Shown piece after piece: positions 8,085-16,442 of a stretch of DNA of 64,000 nt. Source of the DNA: Vibrio sp. DW001 (GTDB lineage Bacteria; Pseudomonadota; Gammaproteobacteria; Enterobacterales; Vibrionaceae); contig NZ_CP091975.1 in NCBI RefSeq assembly GCF_029016285.1, positions 682,001-746,000 on the forward strand, written 5' to 3'. Each line of letters starts with the position of its first letter. The stretch's first letter is position 1. The notes beneath the pieces are model-generated. The model searched no databases. It was not told the origin of the DNA and worked only from the letters and a program-made list of their open reading frames with translations. The translations under genes and the position numbers were made by a program.

Positions 8085-8825
8085 ATGAAGATAGTACTGA
8101 TTACGGGTGGTAGCAAAGGGATTGGCTTAGAGGTCGCCAAAACCTTCGTGGCTAAAGGGTATAAGGTTATAACGTGTGCCCGTTCAATAGACACATGGCA
8201 TAGCGTTACTATTTCAAATCCCATTCTTTCTGATGTTGATTTTCAGGTTGTTGACCTGTCGGATAAAAAGCAAATTGATGACCTTTTTACTCATATTTCG
8301 TCGATGTATGGGCGATTAGATATTGCCGTTAATAATGCCTCACCGAAGATAAAGTCTGGAGGGGTATTTTCAGAGATAGCGGTAGATGACTTATACCATA
8401 CGTTAATGAATGATTTCTGGTCACATACCTTATGCCTTAAGCATGAGTTACAGCTTATGTCGAAAGGTGCTTCCATTGTTAATGTCAGCTCAGTAAACGG
8501 TATTCGCCCAACGTCTAACGCGGCAATGTATAGCGCATCAAAGCATGCTTTAGAAGGGCTAACTCAATCCGTTGCGCTTGAGGCAATTAAAGACGGCGTT
8601 AGGGTTAACTCGGTTGCCCCAGGTGTTACTTGGACACCTCGTTGGGAAGAACGACAGGCATCGCAAAATTCCAATATCCGTAGTGAAATAGAGCCACACA
8701 TACCAATGGGACGATTTGCGGAAACGGCAGAAGTAGCGAATGCTATCGAGTGGTTGAGCTCAGATAAAGCAAGCTATGTTGTGGGCCATACGCTTGTTGT
8801 CGATGGTGGATTATCGTTGGCGTAG
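8085..8825 (+). CDS. SDR family NAD(P)-dependent oxidoreductase
   Basis: This 246-residue classical short-chain dehydrogenase/reductase has the cofactor motif TGGSKGIG at residues 7-14, NNAS at 83-86, catalytic Ser near 135, and the YxxxK pair Tyr149/Lys153. The C-terminal GHTLVVDGGLSL is typical. The cofactor and substrate are not predictable. AAGGA stands six bases before the ATG. The upstream LysR remnant may once have controlled it. Its stop codon is followed within three bases by the degenerate copy of the ssrA 3' end, so it is the last gene before the proposed island boundary. Confidence 0.92.
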   Translation: MKIVLITGGSKGIGLEVAKTFVAKGYKVITCARSIDTWHSVTISNPILSDVDFQVVDLSDKKQIDDLFTHISSMYGRLDIAVNNASPKIKSGGVFSEIAVDDLYHTLMNDFWSHTLCLKHELQLMSKGASIVNVSSVNGIRPTSNAAMYSASKHALEGLTQSVALEAIKDGVRVNSVAPGVTWTPRWEERQASQNSNIRSEIEPHIPMGRFAETAEVANAIEWLSSDKASYVVGHTLVVDGGLSLA

Positions 8826-8827
8826 GT

Positions 8828-8858
8828 GAAGGTGGCCTTTCCTATGCATTGGAGGAGC
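8828..8858. repeat. Partial copy of ssrA 3' end (candidate att site)
   Basis: This 31-base segment matches 16456-16486 at 29 positions. That second segment is the 3' terminus of ssrA plus the first part of its terminator. Both copies have the same orientation. This is the expected signature of integration by a tyrosine recombinase at the tmRNA 3' end. No integrase gene remains between the two copies. Confidence 0.65.
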
Positions 8859-8930
8859 CAGTTTAATGTATCAAATTAAAATTAATCAATTAATTTTTTA
8901 TAACTATTTGTTCTAAATTGATTATCTATT

Positions 8931-9410
8931 TTAATCTTCAACCAAAGTTTCATTACCATGTATTAGTGAGTTTAACATACTAGGTGAAGAAGGAATGAGG
9001 CCGGCTTTCAAACCGAAAGGTTTAAAAACTTTGTTCAAAATATCTGTTTTGTAGTTACCGCGATCATTTTCTATGTCTGATAATGTTTTGCGTGAGACGT
9101 TCACTAGCTTGGCGTAAACATCTTGCTTGAGTCCCAGCACATTGATTCGCAGTTCTTTTAAGGCTTGACCTTCAGTGAGTTCGCTAAACAATAAGCGTTT
9201 AATTATGTGGTTTGCTGCTTTTTTACGATCTGTTGTACTGACAGAAGTTGTGTTCTTTGACACTCTTTGTGTCATTTGAACGCTTTGATCTGTATTTTTA
9301 ATAGCTTCAGTCGTCGTGCTGCGAGTAGTTGATGCTTTCTCTCGGCTGGCTCTAAGGCGAGCTACTGTGCTTTGAATCGATTCCTTAGAGACTGGTTTGT
9401 TAGTGCTCAT
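8931..9410 (-). CDS. hipB: HipB-like XRE-family antitoxin with long N-terminal extension
   Basis: This 159-residue protein has a C-terminal Cro/C1 helix-turn-helix (about residues 85-135: LGLKQDVYAKLVNVSRKTLSDIEN) like the HipB antitoxins that neutralise HipA and repress the operon. HipB proteins are usually near 90 residues; here about 75 extra residues precede the HTH, rich in Ser, Thr, Lys and Arg and probably disordered. The ATG at 9410 overlaps the hipA stop (ATGA) with a GGGGG Shine-Dalgarno sequence six bases upstream, which favours it over the ATG at 9422. The gene order is toxin first, the reverse of Escherichia coli hipBA. Confidence 0.8.
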   Translation of the reverse strand: MSTNKPVSKESIQSTVARLRASREKASTTRSTTTEAIKNTDQSVQMTQRVSKNTTSVSTTDRKKAANHIIKRLLFSELTEGQALKELRINVLGLKQDVYAKLVNVSRKTLSDIENDRGNYKTDILNKVFKPFGLKAGLIPSSPSMLNSLIHGNETLVED

Positions 9411-10771
9411 AACAGCCCCCATTTAGTGAGCTTGTCTGAGATATGGTTTAGCCCAGTTGCTGGCATTTCCAGAATTTGTTCTGGTACTCCTTTGTCTACC
9501 AGTCTTTTTTTAAGATCAAGACACTGTTTAGCGGTACTCCTAAGCTCTGCAAGTAAGATCTCACTAGCGACGAGATCTGATAACAAATCAGCTATTCCGA
9601 TGAAATCATAGGTTCCGCCAACTTCTAAAGGTGTCCGCCATTTTGTGGTTCTAGGTATACCTTCTGGATCGGCTTTCATTGGAGCAAAGTCGTAGATGGG
9701 GGCGAGCTTGATAAAGCCATCTCCTTTCAAAAATGATGTATTTCGACCATGATTATCACTATTACCAAATAGGATATTGAGTAGATCTCGTTTTACCCAC
9801 TCGATGACAAAATCCTGAATATCAAAATCATATCCCTGACTACTAACCATGTGACTCTGCGTGATCTTTTCTATCAATGCTCTAATCGTCGCTTCATGAT
9901 CGAGAGTAACGCCAGCCCCTTTACCTAAGATGGAATAAACAGACTCCATACCAAACCTTTCGATATGTTGTTGATCGTTAAATTTGATATCAAACCTAGG
10001 TAGCCATAATGACGGGTAGTTTATCCCTTCTTCTAGACGCATATTTTCGATAGGAATTGTATCAAATCCCATTTCTGTTAGCTCGTGGTAGTAATAGAAC
10101 TCTGCTCGCAGAATATTACAGTCAATTGTGGTTCTTGAACCTCTGGGGTATTTCACTAAGTAGTGTAAGTCTTGGTTGGTATCATCATCTTGGTATGGGT
10201 CTATCCATATCTTGTTATCACTCGCGTCCTCTTCGATAGAGCAGCGTAGAAGCAGTTTTGGAGCTTCACCGCCAGCGCCAGTTGCACCACCTGCGGTGGC
10301 ACCTCGTTGCTGGGCATAGTCTAAAAAATCACCCGCTCGGTTTAATACATCGCCTACAGAGAAATAGAGAGTATCTGAAACCTCGTGACGTTCGGGTAGC
10401 GAATCTTTTACCCGTAGGTTACCCACGGGTGACATGGTGCCAAATTTAAGCAAAATATAATCTTGCTCATCATAGGTAAGATCCTCAATATCCAGATGTT
10501 TAACCCAATATCGTCTACCTGCTCCACTAGGCATAATATCGTCTAGAAACTTTAACCATCCTGGTTTACCCATATCATCAAAGAAGAAAGATACGGGATG
10601 ATTGATGGAAACGGCGTGAAGATCGTCTTTATTATGATGATCTAAAGCATAGTCATCGAGATAATGCAGCTCTGTAACGCTGAGATTTTTTTTGTCACTT
10701 TTAGGGAAAGAGATGATAGCAACATCTAGCCATTCTTCTTTGGTAAATGCTTGTATGGTCAGTTCTTCCAT
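9407..10771 (-). CDS. hipA: HipA-family serine/threonine kinase toxin
   Basis: This 454-residue protein is a HipA-fold kinase. The catalytic signature SDNHGRN is present with Asp339 and Asn344, and the metal-binding Asp361 is in IYDFAPM. The Gly-rich segment at 157-172 (RGATAGGATGAGGEAPK) occupies the place of the regulatory Ser loop of E. coli HipA, but has Thr and Gly rather than the usual Ser. HipA toxins phosphorylate tRNA synthetases such as GltX to arrest growth; the target here is unknown. The gene is first in an operon with the HipB-like gene, and palindromes lie upstream of its start. Confidence 0.85.
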   Translation of the reverse strand: MEELTIQAFTKEEWLDVAIISFPKSDKKNLSVTELHYLDDYALDHHNKDDLHAVSINHPVSFFFDDMGKPGWLKFLDDIMPSGAGRRYWVKHLDIEDLTYDEQDYILLKFGTMSPVGNLRVKDSLPERHEVSDTLYFSVGDVLNRAGDFLDYAQQRGATAGGATGAGGEAPKLLLRCSIEEDASDNKIWIDPYQDDDTNQDLHYLVKYPRGSRTTIDCNILRAEFYYYHELTEMGFDTIPIENMRLEEGINYPSLWLPRFDIKFNDQQHIERFGMESVYSILGKGAGVTLDHEATIRALIEKITQSHMVSSQGYDFDIQDFVIEWVKRDLLNILFGNSDNHGRNTSFLKGDGFIKLAPIYDFAPMKADPEGIPRTTKWRTPLEVGGTYDFIGIADLLSDLVASEILLAELRSTAKQCLDLKKRLVDKGVPEQILEMPATGLNHISDKLTKWGLL

Positions 10772-10800
10772 TAGTAGTACCGTTTAAATTCCTATGTGTA

Positions 10801-10900
10801 GTAATTTACTCGTAAGTTGTGATAAATACAAATTATGAGTATTTAATTACTCTTTATTAGAATATTATTGATTTAATGAGAGTTTTATTACTCATTAAGC
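10801..10900. promoter_or_regulatory. Palindromic operator cluster upstream of hipA
   Basis: Upstream of the hipA start lie two inverted repeats sharing the half-site TACTC/GAGTA or close variants. GAGTA-N6-TACTC is at 10837-10852, and TAATGAG-N10-CTCATTA is at 10874-10897. A further half-site (TTACTC) is at 10806-10811. HipB-type repressors bind such palindromes, so autoregulation is the likely role (inference). Confidence 0.5.
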
Positions 10901-11128
10901 GTGAGTTTATTATCCATTCTCTGAACGCTCTTCACTCGTTTACAGTTGTGAAAAGGAGATTGGTCTGCATTGTTATGCACTTAAATTTAAAGGCGTAACC
11001 TTATAATCAATAACTCCTCCATCGATATATATTTTGAATATAACGCAATTTTCGGATGTTTTAGAGTCTTTCCCATAGCTAATATACGCAATAACCAAAC
11101 AAAAAAGCAGCTAATTAGGTACATTCCA

Positions 11129-11602
11129 ATGAATACTAACTTTATTATAAAACCAATTAAAAAGAGCATGTTCGATGATTATTTAAACCAAAGTGATCTG
11201 CCGCTTACAAAAGTCAATGCAACATGGCTGGTTGTAGACTCAAAGACCGGTTACCCCTGTCGAGTATCTTTGAAAGAAGCGGAAATTGGAGAGAGAGTGT
11301 TACTTATTCCATATAAATACCATGACGTAAAATCACCATATCAAGCATCTGGGCCTATTTTTATTCGACAAAATGCCACAACGGCAGAGTTAAGTATCAA
11401 TGAAATCCCGGAAATATTGACTGAAAGGTTGCTCTCAGTAAGAGCATATAGTGAAGGCCATCTTATGATTCACGCTGAAACTGTATTAGGCGTTGATTTG
11501 GAGGGTGTTATTCGTAATCAGTTCAAAGACGATAAAGCCACATACCTCCAAGTTCACAATGCAAATCCTGGTTGTTTCAATTGTACTGTTTATCGGTCTT
11601 AG
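11129..11602 (+). CDS. DUF1203 family protein
   Basis: This 157-residue soluble protein carries the DUF1203 pattern: YPCRVSLKEAEIGERVLLIPY followed by SPYQASGPIFIRQ, and a C-terminal VHNANPGCFNCTVYR. It is full length for the family, whose function is unknown. It is divergent from hipA, with 357 bases between starts, and is followed eight bases later by a strong terminator, so it is a single-gene unit. Confidence 0.88.
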   Translation: MNTNFIIKPIKKSMFDDYLNQSDLPLTKVNATWLVVDSKTGYPCRVSLKEAEIGERVLLIPYKYHDVKSPYQASGPIFIRQNATTAELSINEIPEILTERLLSVRAYSEGHLMIHAETVLGVDLEGVIRNQFKDDKATYLQVHNANPGCFNCTVYRS

Positions 11603-11609
11603 GCGTGTA

Positions 11610-11634
11610 AAGCCCTCTCTACAAGGGCTTTTTT
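11610..11634 (+). terminator. Terminator after DUF1203
   Basis: A 7-bp perfect stem (AAGCCCT with AGGGCTT) with a seven-base loop is followed by a run of T, a standard intrinsic terminator just behind the stop codon. Confidence 0.85.
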
Positions 11635-11986
11635 ATAAATCTCAACAAGAATCTCTGGACAGGAAAAACACTGAGGGAAGGCAAAGCTAACCTAAATAGC
11701 CCGTTAGCACCTATCCTAGAACGGTTTAAACTGACGAAGGTTTCCCCTACATGAATACAACAACCAGAAACAAACTACACGTTCTGGCTCTCGTCTGCAT
11801 TCATAATGGTTTTACAATAGTAAAAGCTCGATTAAAACCGTAGAGACACGAACATTTCTTTCAAAACTAACTAAATTCACGACATTTTTTGATTTGGGAA
11901 ATTTGTTTATTTTTCTTTTCTTATGGTGTGTGTCTTCATAGTTTTATCTTTTGCAGTGTTATCCATCATTTTAAGTACTATTTAAC
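11635..11986. other. Intergenic stretch holding a direct-repeat copy
   Basis: No gene is called here. A 30-codon frame starting at the ATG at 11751 (plus strand, MNTTTRNKLHVLAL) has no Shine-Dalgarno sequence. The 18-base sequence at 11915-11932 recurs exactly at 15723-15740. The rest is AT-rich and unremarkable. Confidence 0.35.
11915..11932. repeat. Direct repeat copy 1 bracketing MCP/NrtS module
   Basis: The sequence CTTTTCTTATGGTGTGTG is identical at 15723-15740 in the same orientation. A further 15 bases match imperfectly (11 of 15). The two copies flank the MCP, NrtS, AraC and unknown secreted-protein genes. Confidence 0.7.
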
Positions 11987-12886
11987 CTACCTCAATACGG
12001 CCAATTTTTTTGTAATCAACGTAGCAAGTTCGTAGTTTGAACCAGAAAGTGAAGTAGCTATTCGCGTATCTTCAACCAGCTGTTCTATATTACTTTGTAT
12101 GGTATGTGAATCTTCTAACTGTCGACGAACGCTTTGAATCACCTCTTCAACAGACGACTGGCTTTCGCGTGATTTCGCCACTAAACCTTCCATATCCTCT
12201 ACAGTTTTGTCAGCAATCTCTGCACTGAAATTAATCACATCAGAAACTTCTTTTTGTTTACCCATGATCTGTGCAGAGGTATCCATAATACTTTTCATTT
12301 CATGGCTAATACTGTCAGCAGAATGCGTCGCTGTTGTAGCGAGGGTTCTCACTTCATCGGCTACTACAGCAAAACCGCGTCCGTGTTCACCTGCTCTGGC
12401 CGCTTCAATAGCAGCATTAAGTGCTAACAGGTTTGTTTGGGATGCAATACCCTTGATAGAACCCACCAGTTGGTCAATGTTTTGGTTGTTCTCTTCCAGT
12501 GAATTAAGCAGCTTAGTGAACTCACATATCTGAAGTTTTGAATCCTGAATTTGATTAAGCAGCTCGTGCATCTTATCGATGGAAAGCTTAGCGGTATCTG
12601 CGGTAATGCTTGCAGATTCAAAAGAGGCATTTGAGAGAGTTTCAATACCACTCGACTGACTAATGAAGTGTTCAATAAGCTCAGAACTCTCGGTAATGGA
12701 ATCCATTCGATTTGAGGCGGCTTTATTTACATTACGCGCATTGTCAACTATCTGCTCTGCGTGCGGTAGGGGGTTGCTTTTGAGTAACTGCTTATATTTT
12801 ATTTCAATTGCTTCAAGCTGATGGATGCGTTCTTTTTCTACCAACACCTTATCCGGTTGAGGGGCTTTCTTAAATAAACGAATCAT
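11987..12886 (-). CDS. Soluble methyl-accepting chemotaxis protein
   Basis: This 299-residue chemoreceptor has the highly conserved CheA/CheW-interacting hairpin tip at about residues 146-180 ([20 protein letters not shown] onward), flanked by long coiled-coil arms. It has no transmembrane segment and no recognisable periplasmic or PAS sensor. Only about 50 residues precede the coiled coil, so it must sense through a partner or a short N-terminal element. It starts inside the end of the NrtS gene (ATGA overlap at 12883-12886), so the two are made together. The obvious inference is that the transporter is its input. No CheR-tethering pentapeptide is seen at the C-terminus. Confidence 0.9.
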   Translation of the reverse strand: MIRLFKKAPQPDKVLVEKERIHQLEAIEIKYKQLLKSNPLPHAEQIVDNARNVNKAASNRMDSITESSELIEHFISQSSGIETLSNASFESASITADTAKLSIDKMHELLNQIQDSKLQICEFTKLLNSLEENNQNIDQLVGSIKGIASQTNLLALNAAIEAARAGEHGRGFAVVADEVRTLATTATHSADSISHEMKSIMDTSAQIMGKQKEVSDVINFSAEIADKTVEDMEGLVAKSRESQSSVEEVIQSVRRQLEDSHTIQSNIEQLVEDTRIATSLSGSNYELATLITKKLAVLR

Positions 12887-13176
12887 AATATCTCTTTATC
12901 TGATGACAGTGCTGCTGATGGCTGCTTCATTGCATGGAGCGTCGCGGTCACACTGGCCTGAGTGGATACAAGAAAAGGAACAAAGTAGGTTATAATTATT
13001 TTTCCCAAGCGGGCGGACTCTAGCTCGCCAGCGAAAATGGCATCGCCGTGGTTGATAAACATCAGTATGGTTCCGACAATCAAAGCAACTTTAGTCGAGC
13101 GTTTCAGAATAGACGGCTGTTTGGCTGTGTTCAGGACATCTTTAATCGTGATTCTTTCACTCATGTTTGTACTCAT
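12883..13176 (-). CDS. nrtS: NrtS-type nitrate/nitrite transporter
   Basis: This small membrane protein (97 residues from the ATG at 13176) resembles the NrtS family of nitrate/nitrite transporters first described in cyanobacteria. It shows the family core [18 protein letters not shown], a helix hairpin with GEL between, and the second span [17 protein letters not shown]. The frame extends upstream to 13221, but the ATG at 13176 has a modest AAAGAG upstream and fits the family length better. It is translationally coupled to the soluble MCP. The divergent AraC-type gene may regulate the pair. Confidence 0.75.
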   Translation of the reverse strand: MSTNMSERITIKDVLNTAKQPSILKRSTKVALIVGTILMFINHGDAIFAGELESARLGKIIITYFVPFLVSTQASVTATLHAMKQPSAALSSDKEIL

Positions 13177-13290
13177 AGTCGGGCTCTTTACTGTTTTGAG
13201 AAGTGGTACTGAGTTACCCATATACAGTAACGGCTAATGCCAGTACGATGAATAGTCAATAGTGCATAAAAACAGCCCCAGAGTACAAAA

Positions 13291-14169
13291 ATGGAAGCGT
13301 TTTCGAGTTTAATACAACAGCTTAAGCTGGATGTTGAGGTATACCATAATGCTCAAGTGTGCGGGAACTGGCTTATTAATAAGCAGGAATCCCGTAAAAC
13401 CAGCTTTCATATGGTAACGAAAGGCCAGTGTCGGCTAGAGGTACCAAATCACCTTACAACGGAGCTTGCTCCCGGTGATTTGGTTATCTTTCCCCGCTTA
13501 TTGCCGCATTCGTTACGCCCCATTAACCCCGAAGACGGCGAGCAACAGCATCTGCCATACAATGAAAAACCAAGCAGCCCCGCAACGGGCTTGTTATGTG
13601 CCAATGTTGAGTTTCAGCATTTTGGTAGTCATTTTGTGTTAGATGCTTTGCCCAAAGTATTTATAGTAAAGGCGAGCCATAACACCCTGTGGAGCGATTC
13701 GTTAATGGCTATGATTATGCAAGAAGGTATGGAGTGGAGCATGGGTTCGGAGGCAGTAATGAGCCGCCTATCTGAGCTGTTGTTTATTTATGCTTTGCGT
13801 CAGTACTTAGAGGGAAATCCAGAAAAGGTTGGTATTTTGGCACTTTATACTCACCCGCGGCTCGCTAAAGCGTTGGCTGCTATTCACGAAAAACCAGATA
13901 CAGACTGGTCACTGGAAGGGCTGGCAAAGCAGGTGGCTATGTCACGAACTAAGCTGGCACAAAACTTCAAGCAGATCAGTGGTTGGACGGTAATGGAATA
14001 TATAACGTGGTGGCGGATGCAACTGGCATGGAGCCAGCTAGACAGAGGCGACAGTGTTGCTCTGGTGGCTGAAGTGGTTGGTTATCGATCTGAAGCTGCT
14101 TTTAGCCGAGCTTTTAAGAAGCGTTTTGGTATTACACCGGGTAAGGTTCGGAGTAAGCTCTCTGTGTAA
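13291..14169 (+). CDS. AraC family transcriptional regulator
   Basis: This 292-residue regulator has an N-terminal cupin-like sensing domain (about 10-170, with CRLEVPNHLTTELAPGDLVIF) and a C-terminal double helix-turn-helix (about 190-288) ending in the AraC signature AEVVGYRSEAAFSRAFKKRF. The cupin-type N-terminus resembles the AraC/CupinB-type activators. It diverges from nrtS, with 114 bases between starts, and probably acts on that promoter or its own. The effector is unknown. Confidence 0.9.
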   Translation: MEAFSSLIQQLKLDVEVYHNAQVCGNWLINKQESRKTSFHMVTKGQCRLEVPNHLTTELAPGDLVIFPRLLPHSLRPINPEDGEQQHLPYNEKPSSPATGLLCANVEFQHFGSHFVLDALPKVFIVKASHNTLWSDSLMAMIMQEGMEWSMGSEAVMSRLSELLFIYALRQYLEGNPEKVGILALYTHPRLAKALAAIHEKPDTDWSLEGLAKQVAMSRTKLAQNFKQISGWTVMEYITWWRMQLAWSQLDRGDSVALVAEVVGYRSEAAFSRAFKKRFGITPGKVRSKLSV

Positions 14170-14192
14170 ACTCTTCACTCACAGTCATATTC

Positions 14193-14221
14193 AAAACCCT
14201 AGCAGAAACGCTAAGGTTTTT
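14193..14221 (+). terminator. Probable terminator after AraC-type gene
   Basis: A stem of AAACCCTAGC with GCTAAGGTTT (one mismatch) and a six-base loop is followed by T residues, 24 bases after the stop codon. Confidence 0.6.
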
Positions 14222-14388
14222 CGTTTCAGTAACTGCGCCGACGTTATCTTTACCCACTTATTTAAGAAGGTCGGGTATGCGTGTCTACGAGATCACGATA
14301 ATAACGCAACGTATTATTGATAAGAAACAGGGTAAGAGAGATGATCAATATATAAACTGTATAAAACCTTTGTTGCAGCGTATTGATT

Positions 14389-15720
14389 ATGATGAAAATA
14401 GTTTACAAACTTCTCTTTGTGTTGGTATGTGTCGCGTTACAAATTGCCCAGGCGAATGCTGGGTATTGTACCGATAGTAATTGGGACAAAGCCGAAAAAC
14501 TCTATAACAAAGCCGAAGATCGCTACAATGTTCAAGTCGACGAGTTTAATGAACAGGTTGATATTTACAATTCATTCGACTTTATATATTCCCAAATTCC
14601 AGAAAGCACTACTAATGAGAAGTTATATCGACAACTACAAACACAAAAGTATATTGCAGAGTCGAATAGTAATGCTTTGGAGGTAATTCGGATAAAGCTA
14701 ATAGAAATTAGAAGAACCACGGTGAAATCACAAAATATGTGGGATAAATTAGCTGAGTATTGTTACGACGAAGACCGATATGATGATTATAAATCGGGCC
14801 GAGATAATATGAGAATTGCTATTGGTGTGAAAGAGGACATTGACGACTTCAATGAGAAAATTCAAAGGTTCAAAAAGAAGTATAACAGAGAGGTCACTTC
14901 TATTCAGAGTGTTGTTTTTGTTGAACAACAAGTTGGAAGTGAACTTACTTGCAATGAAGCATGGAAAAAAACTAATCACATTGAAAAGACTAATGACTCC
15001 TTTAGTTATTTCCAAAACTTTCTTGAGTCAGAGCATCATTCTAATAGTCGTCACTCGTTAAATCTTCGTCCAATATCGGCGGCAAAATCTGAATATTTCG
15101 ATGTAAACAATGCCGAGAAGGCGGAGTACGTCAGTAAGCTAGGCGATGCCCTTAACCTTTTAATTGCTGGCTTTACTAAAATTATAGATGGTGAGTCTAA
15201 TCACTTGAATCTAGGGCCCAATACTTCAGCGATAATAATAGAAGAACTTTATCAACAAAATCGTGATGATTTTCCTCTTGAGCTTACTCATGATCTTTTA
15301 GGTGGTGGAGTAGAACTGAACCCGACGCAAGTCAGCGCTGCCAGAGAGTTTTCGATACAAGCTCGAAATGAGTTGATGGAATTTAATAAAGCATTTCTTG
15401 TTATTCTCGATAGAGACGCCGACAAAAATAAACGTGTGTATTTTCGATATGATGAGTCGTGTACTCCAGGTGTTAAAGCGCAAAATAAATCCACGGTTAT
15501 AGATGGCCTGTCTTTATCATTTACCTATGTTTGTGCAGAAGATGCTGAATCTCAAATGACCTACATATATGCTATTCCAGATACCCAAGAAGCTATGGGC
15601 AAGTTAGTCACTACTTTTAAAAAGAAAGTTTGGGTGGAAGCGCAATTATTAGGGATTCAATCCGATTATTTTGTCAAGTTTTGGGCGAATGGATTTACTC
15701 GTACCTGGAATGGACTATAG
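14389..15720 (+). CDS. Secreted protein of unknown function
   Basis: A protein of about 443 residues begins with a Sec signal peptide (MMKIVYKLLFVLVCVALQ, likely cut after QANA). The mature part is helix-rich, with charged coiled-coil-like stretches (about 35-200) and five or six scattered cysteines, then a C-terminal region with FTYVCAEDAESQMTYIYAIP. I recognise no family. Start ATGs at 14389 and 14392 are equally plausible; the longer TTG start is unlikely. It is AT-rich compared with the core genes, fitting the proposed island. It lies alone between the AraC terminator and the second copy of the 18-base direct repeat. Confidence 0.7.
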   Translation: MMKIVYKLLFVLVCVALQIAQANAGYCTDSNWDKAEKLYNKAEDRYNVQVDEFNEQVDIYNSFDFIYSQIPESTTNEKLYRQLQTQKYIAESNSNALEVIRIKLIEIRRTTVKSQNMWDKLAEYCYDEDRYDDYKSGRDNMRIAIGVKEDIDDFNEKIQRFKKKYNREVTSIQSVVFVEQQVGSELTCNEAWKKTNHIEKTNDSFSYFQNFLESEHHSNSRHSLNLRPISAAKSEYFDVNNAEKAEYVSKLGDALNLLIAGFTKIIDGESNHLNLGPNTSAIIIEELYQQNRDDFPLELTHDLLGGGVELNPTQVSAAREFSIQARNELMEFNKAFLVILDRDADKNKRVYFRYDESCTPGVKAQNKSTVIDGLSLSFTYVCAEDAESQMTYIYAIPDTQEAMGKLVTTFKKKVWVEAQLLGIQSDYFVKFWANGFTRTWNGL

Positions 15721-15722
15721 TG

Positions 15723-15740
15723 CTTTTCTTATGGTGTGTG
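15723..15740. repeat. Direct repeat copy 2 bracketing MCP/NrtS module
   Basis: An exact copy of the 18 bases at 11915-11932 begins two bases after the stop of the secreted-protein gene. Similarity continues imperfectly for about 15 more bases. Confidence 0.7.
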
Positions 15741-16074
15741 CCCTCATTGTTTCATTGAGGACAATTTGCCTAAGCAACGAGAGTAGACTCATGCCCATAA
15801 CGTTTAACGTTGAGAACTCATCATCATTATCTAATCTAGCTACCCCACTTGGCCCCAAAACACCAAGCCCCTCGCAGCACTCAACCAAATGTTTGACAAC
15901 TTAGGTAGTGAACCTTAACCTTGCGTGGCACTGGCAAAATCCAGTGTCAGGATTCGTACCCTGTTTTATAACCACGGACACATTATTGATCTATAAGTAG
16001 AAAAGTAATGTGCAGCTTTGGCATACCTAAGATATTCCGACTAACAGTATAAAACTGTTAATTGGAAAAATTAT

Positions 16075-16149
16075 GGTGGGCTGAGCGAGGCAGCTTAGGC
16101 TGGCCGTGTCCTGTGGTGCGGTAGTACGAACCTTGTTCAGTTCACCACC
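16075..16149 (+). ncRNA. Candidate C4-like antisense RNA fold
   Basis: About 75 bases can fold with an outer stem (GGTGG 16075-16079 with CCACC 16145-16149; CTGAGC 16081-16086 with GTTCAG 16135-16140) enclosing at least one inner hairpin (CAGC-TTAG-GCTG). This two-part layout resembles the C4 antisense RNAs of phages P1 and P4, which silence a downstream small gene by pairing near its ribosome-binding site. Here GTGGTGA at 16170-16176 upstream of the next gene pairs with the 3' arm. The identification is by architecture only. Confidence 0.35.
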
Positions 16150-16190
16150 CAATGATTTGTACCTTTGTGTGGTGATGTTCTAACTATCAC

Positions 16191-16197
16191 AGGAGGT
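16191..16197 (+). promoter_or_regulatory. Strong ribosome-binding site for 55-aa gene
   Basis: AGGAGGT, a near-perfect Shine-Dalgarno sequence, ends four bases before the ATG at 16202. This is the main evidence that the short frame behind it is translated. Confidence 0.8.
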
Positions 16198-16201
16198 AGC
16201 A

Positions 16202-16369
16202 ATGCCTAGTTCCAATCAAATCCCAAATCAAGATTTTTACACTCAAGTTGAAGAGTTCATTCTCCGCAGCGCAGAAGAAGATATTTCTAACTCTCAAGCC
16301 AATAAAAACGATATAGCATTGTTTCTGCTTTCTATGTTGGCGCAGCATAAACGAGATCATGTGACTTAG
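16202..16369 (+). CDS. Small unknown protein (55 aa), phage/satellite-like context
   Basis: The frame encodes 55 residues (MPSSNQIPNQDFYTQVEEF, ending QHKRDHVT), soluble and acidic in the middle, with a helical segment NDIALFLLSMLAQ. The AGGAGGT ribosome-binding site is excellent. It sits between a candidate C4-like RNA and the ssrA 3' end, the position of immunity or antirepressor genes in satellite prophages. I do not recognise the protein. Function is unknown; control by the upstream structured RNA is an inference from position and short complementarity. Confidence 0.65.
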   Translation: MPSSNQIPNQDFYTQVEEFILRSAEEDISNSQANKNDIALFLLSMLAQHKRDHVT

Positions 16370-16442
16370 TTTAGGTAATGAACTAGGTTAAATTGATATT
16401 AACCGTTTTATCTATAGGACGATTTAGATTGTTACAGGTAAT

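Larger units (their letters stand above)
15741..16201. other. Non-coding region with phage-like RNA structures
   Basis: No long gene is present. An 8-bp hairpin (GGCACTGG-CAAAAT-CCAGTGTC) lies at about 15927-15948, and the C4-like fold is at 16075-16149. A short stretch at 16170-16176 (GTGGTGA) is complementary to the 3' arm of that fold. The region leads directly into the Shine-Dalgarno sequence of the 55-aa gene. Confidence 0.5.

Noticed and set aside
1..8825. Superintegron cassette array (catB, GNAT, GFA and VOC are typical cassette genes).
   Set aside because: No attC-like palindromes lie between the genes, intergenic gaps are long and gene orientations vary.
12207..12533. A 108-codon plus-strand ORF opposite the MCP gene.
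   Set aside because: It is a complementary-frame shadow of the strongly conserved MCP signalling domain.
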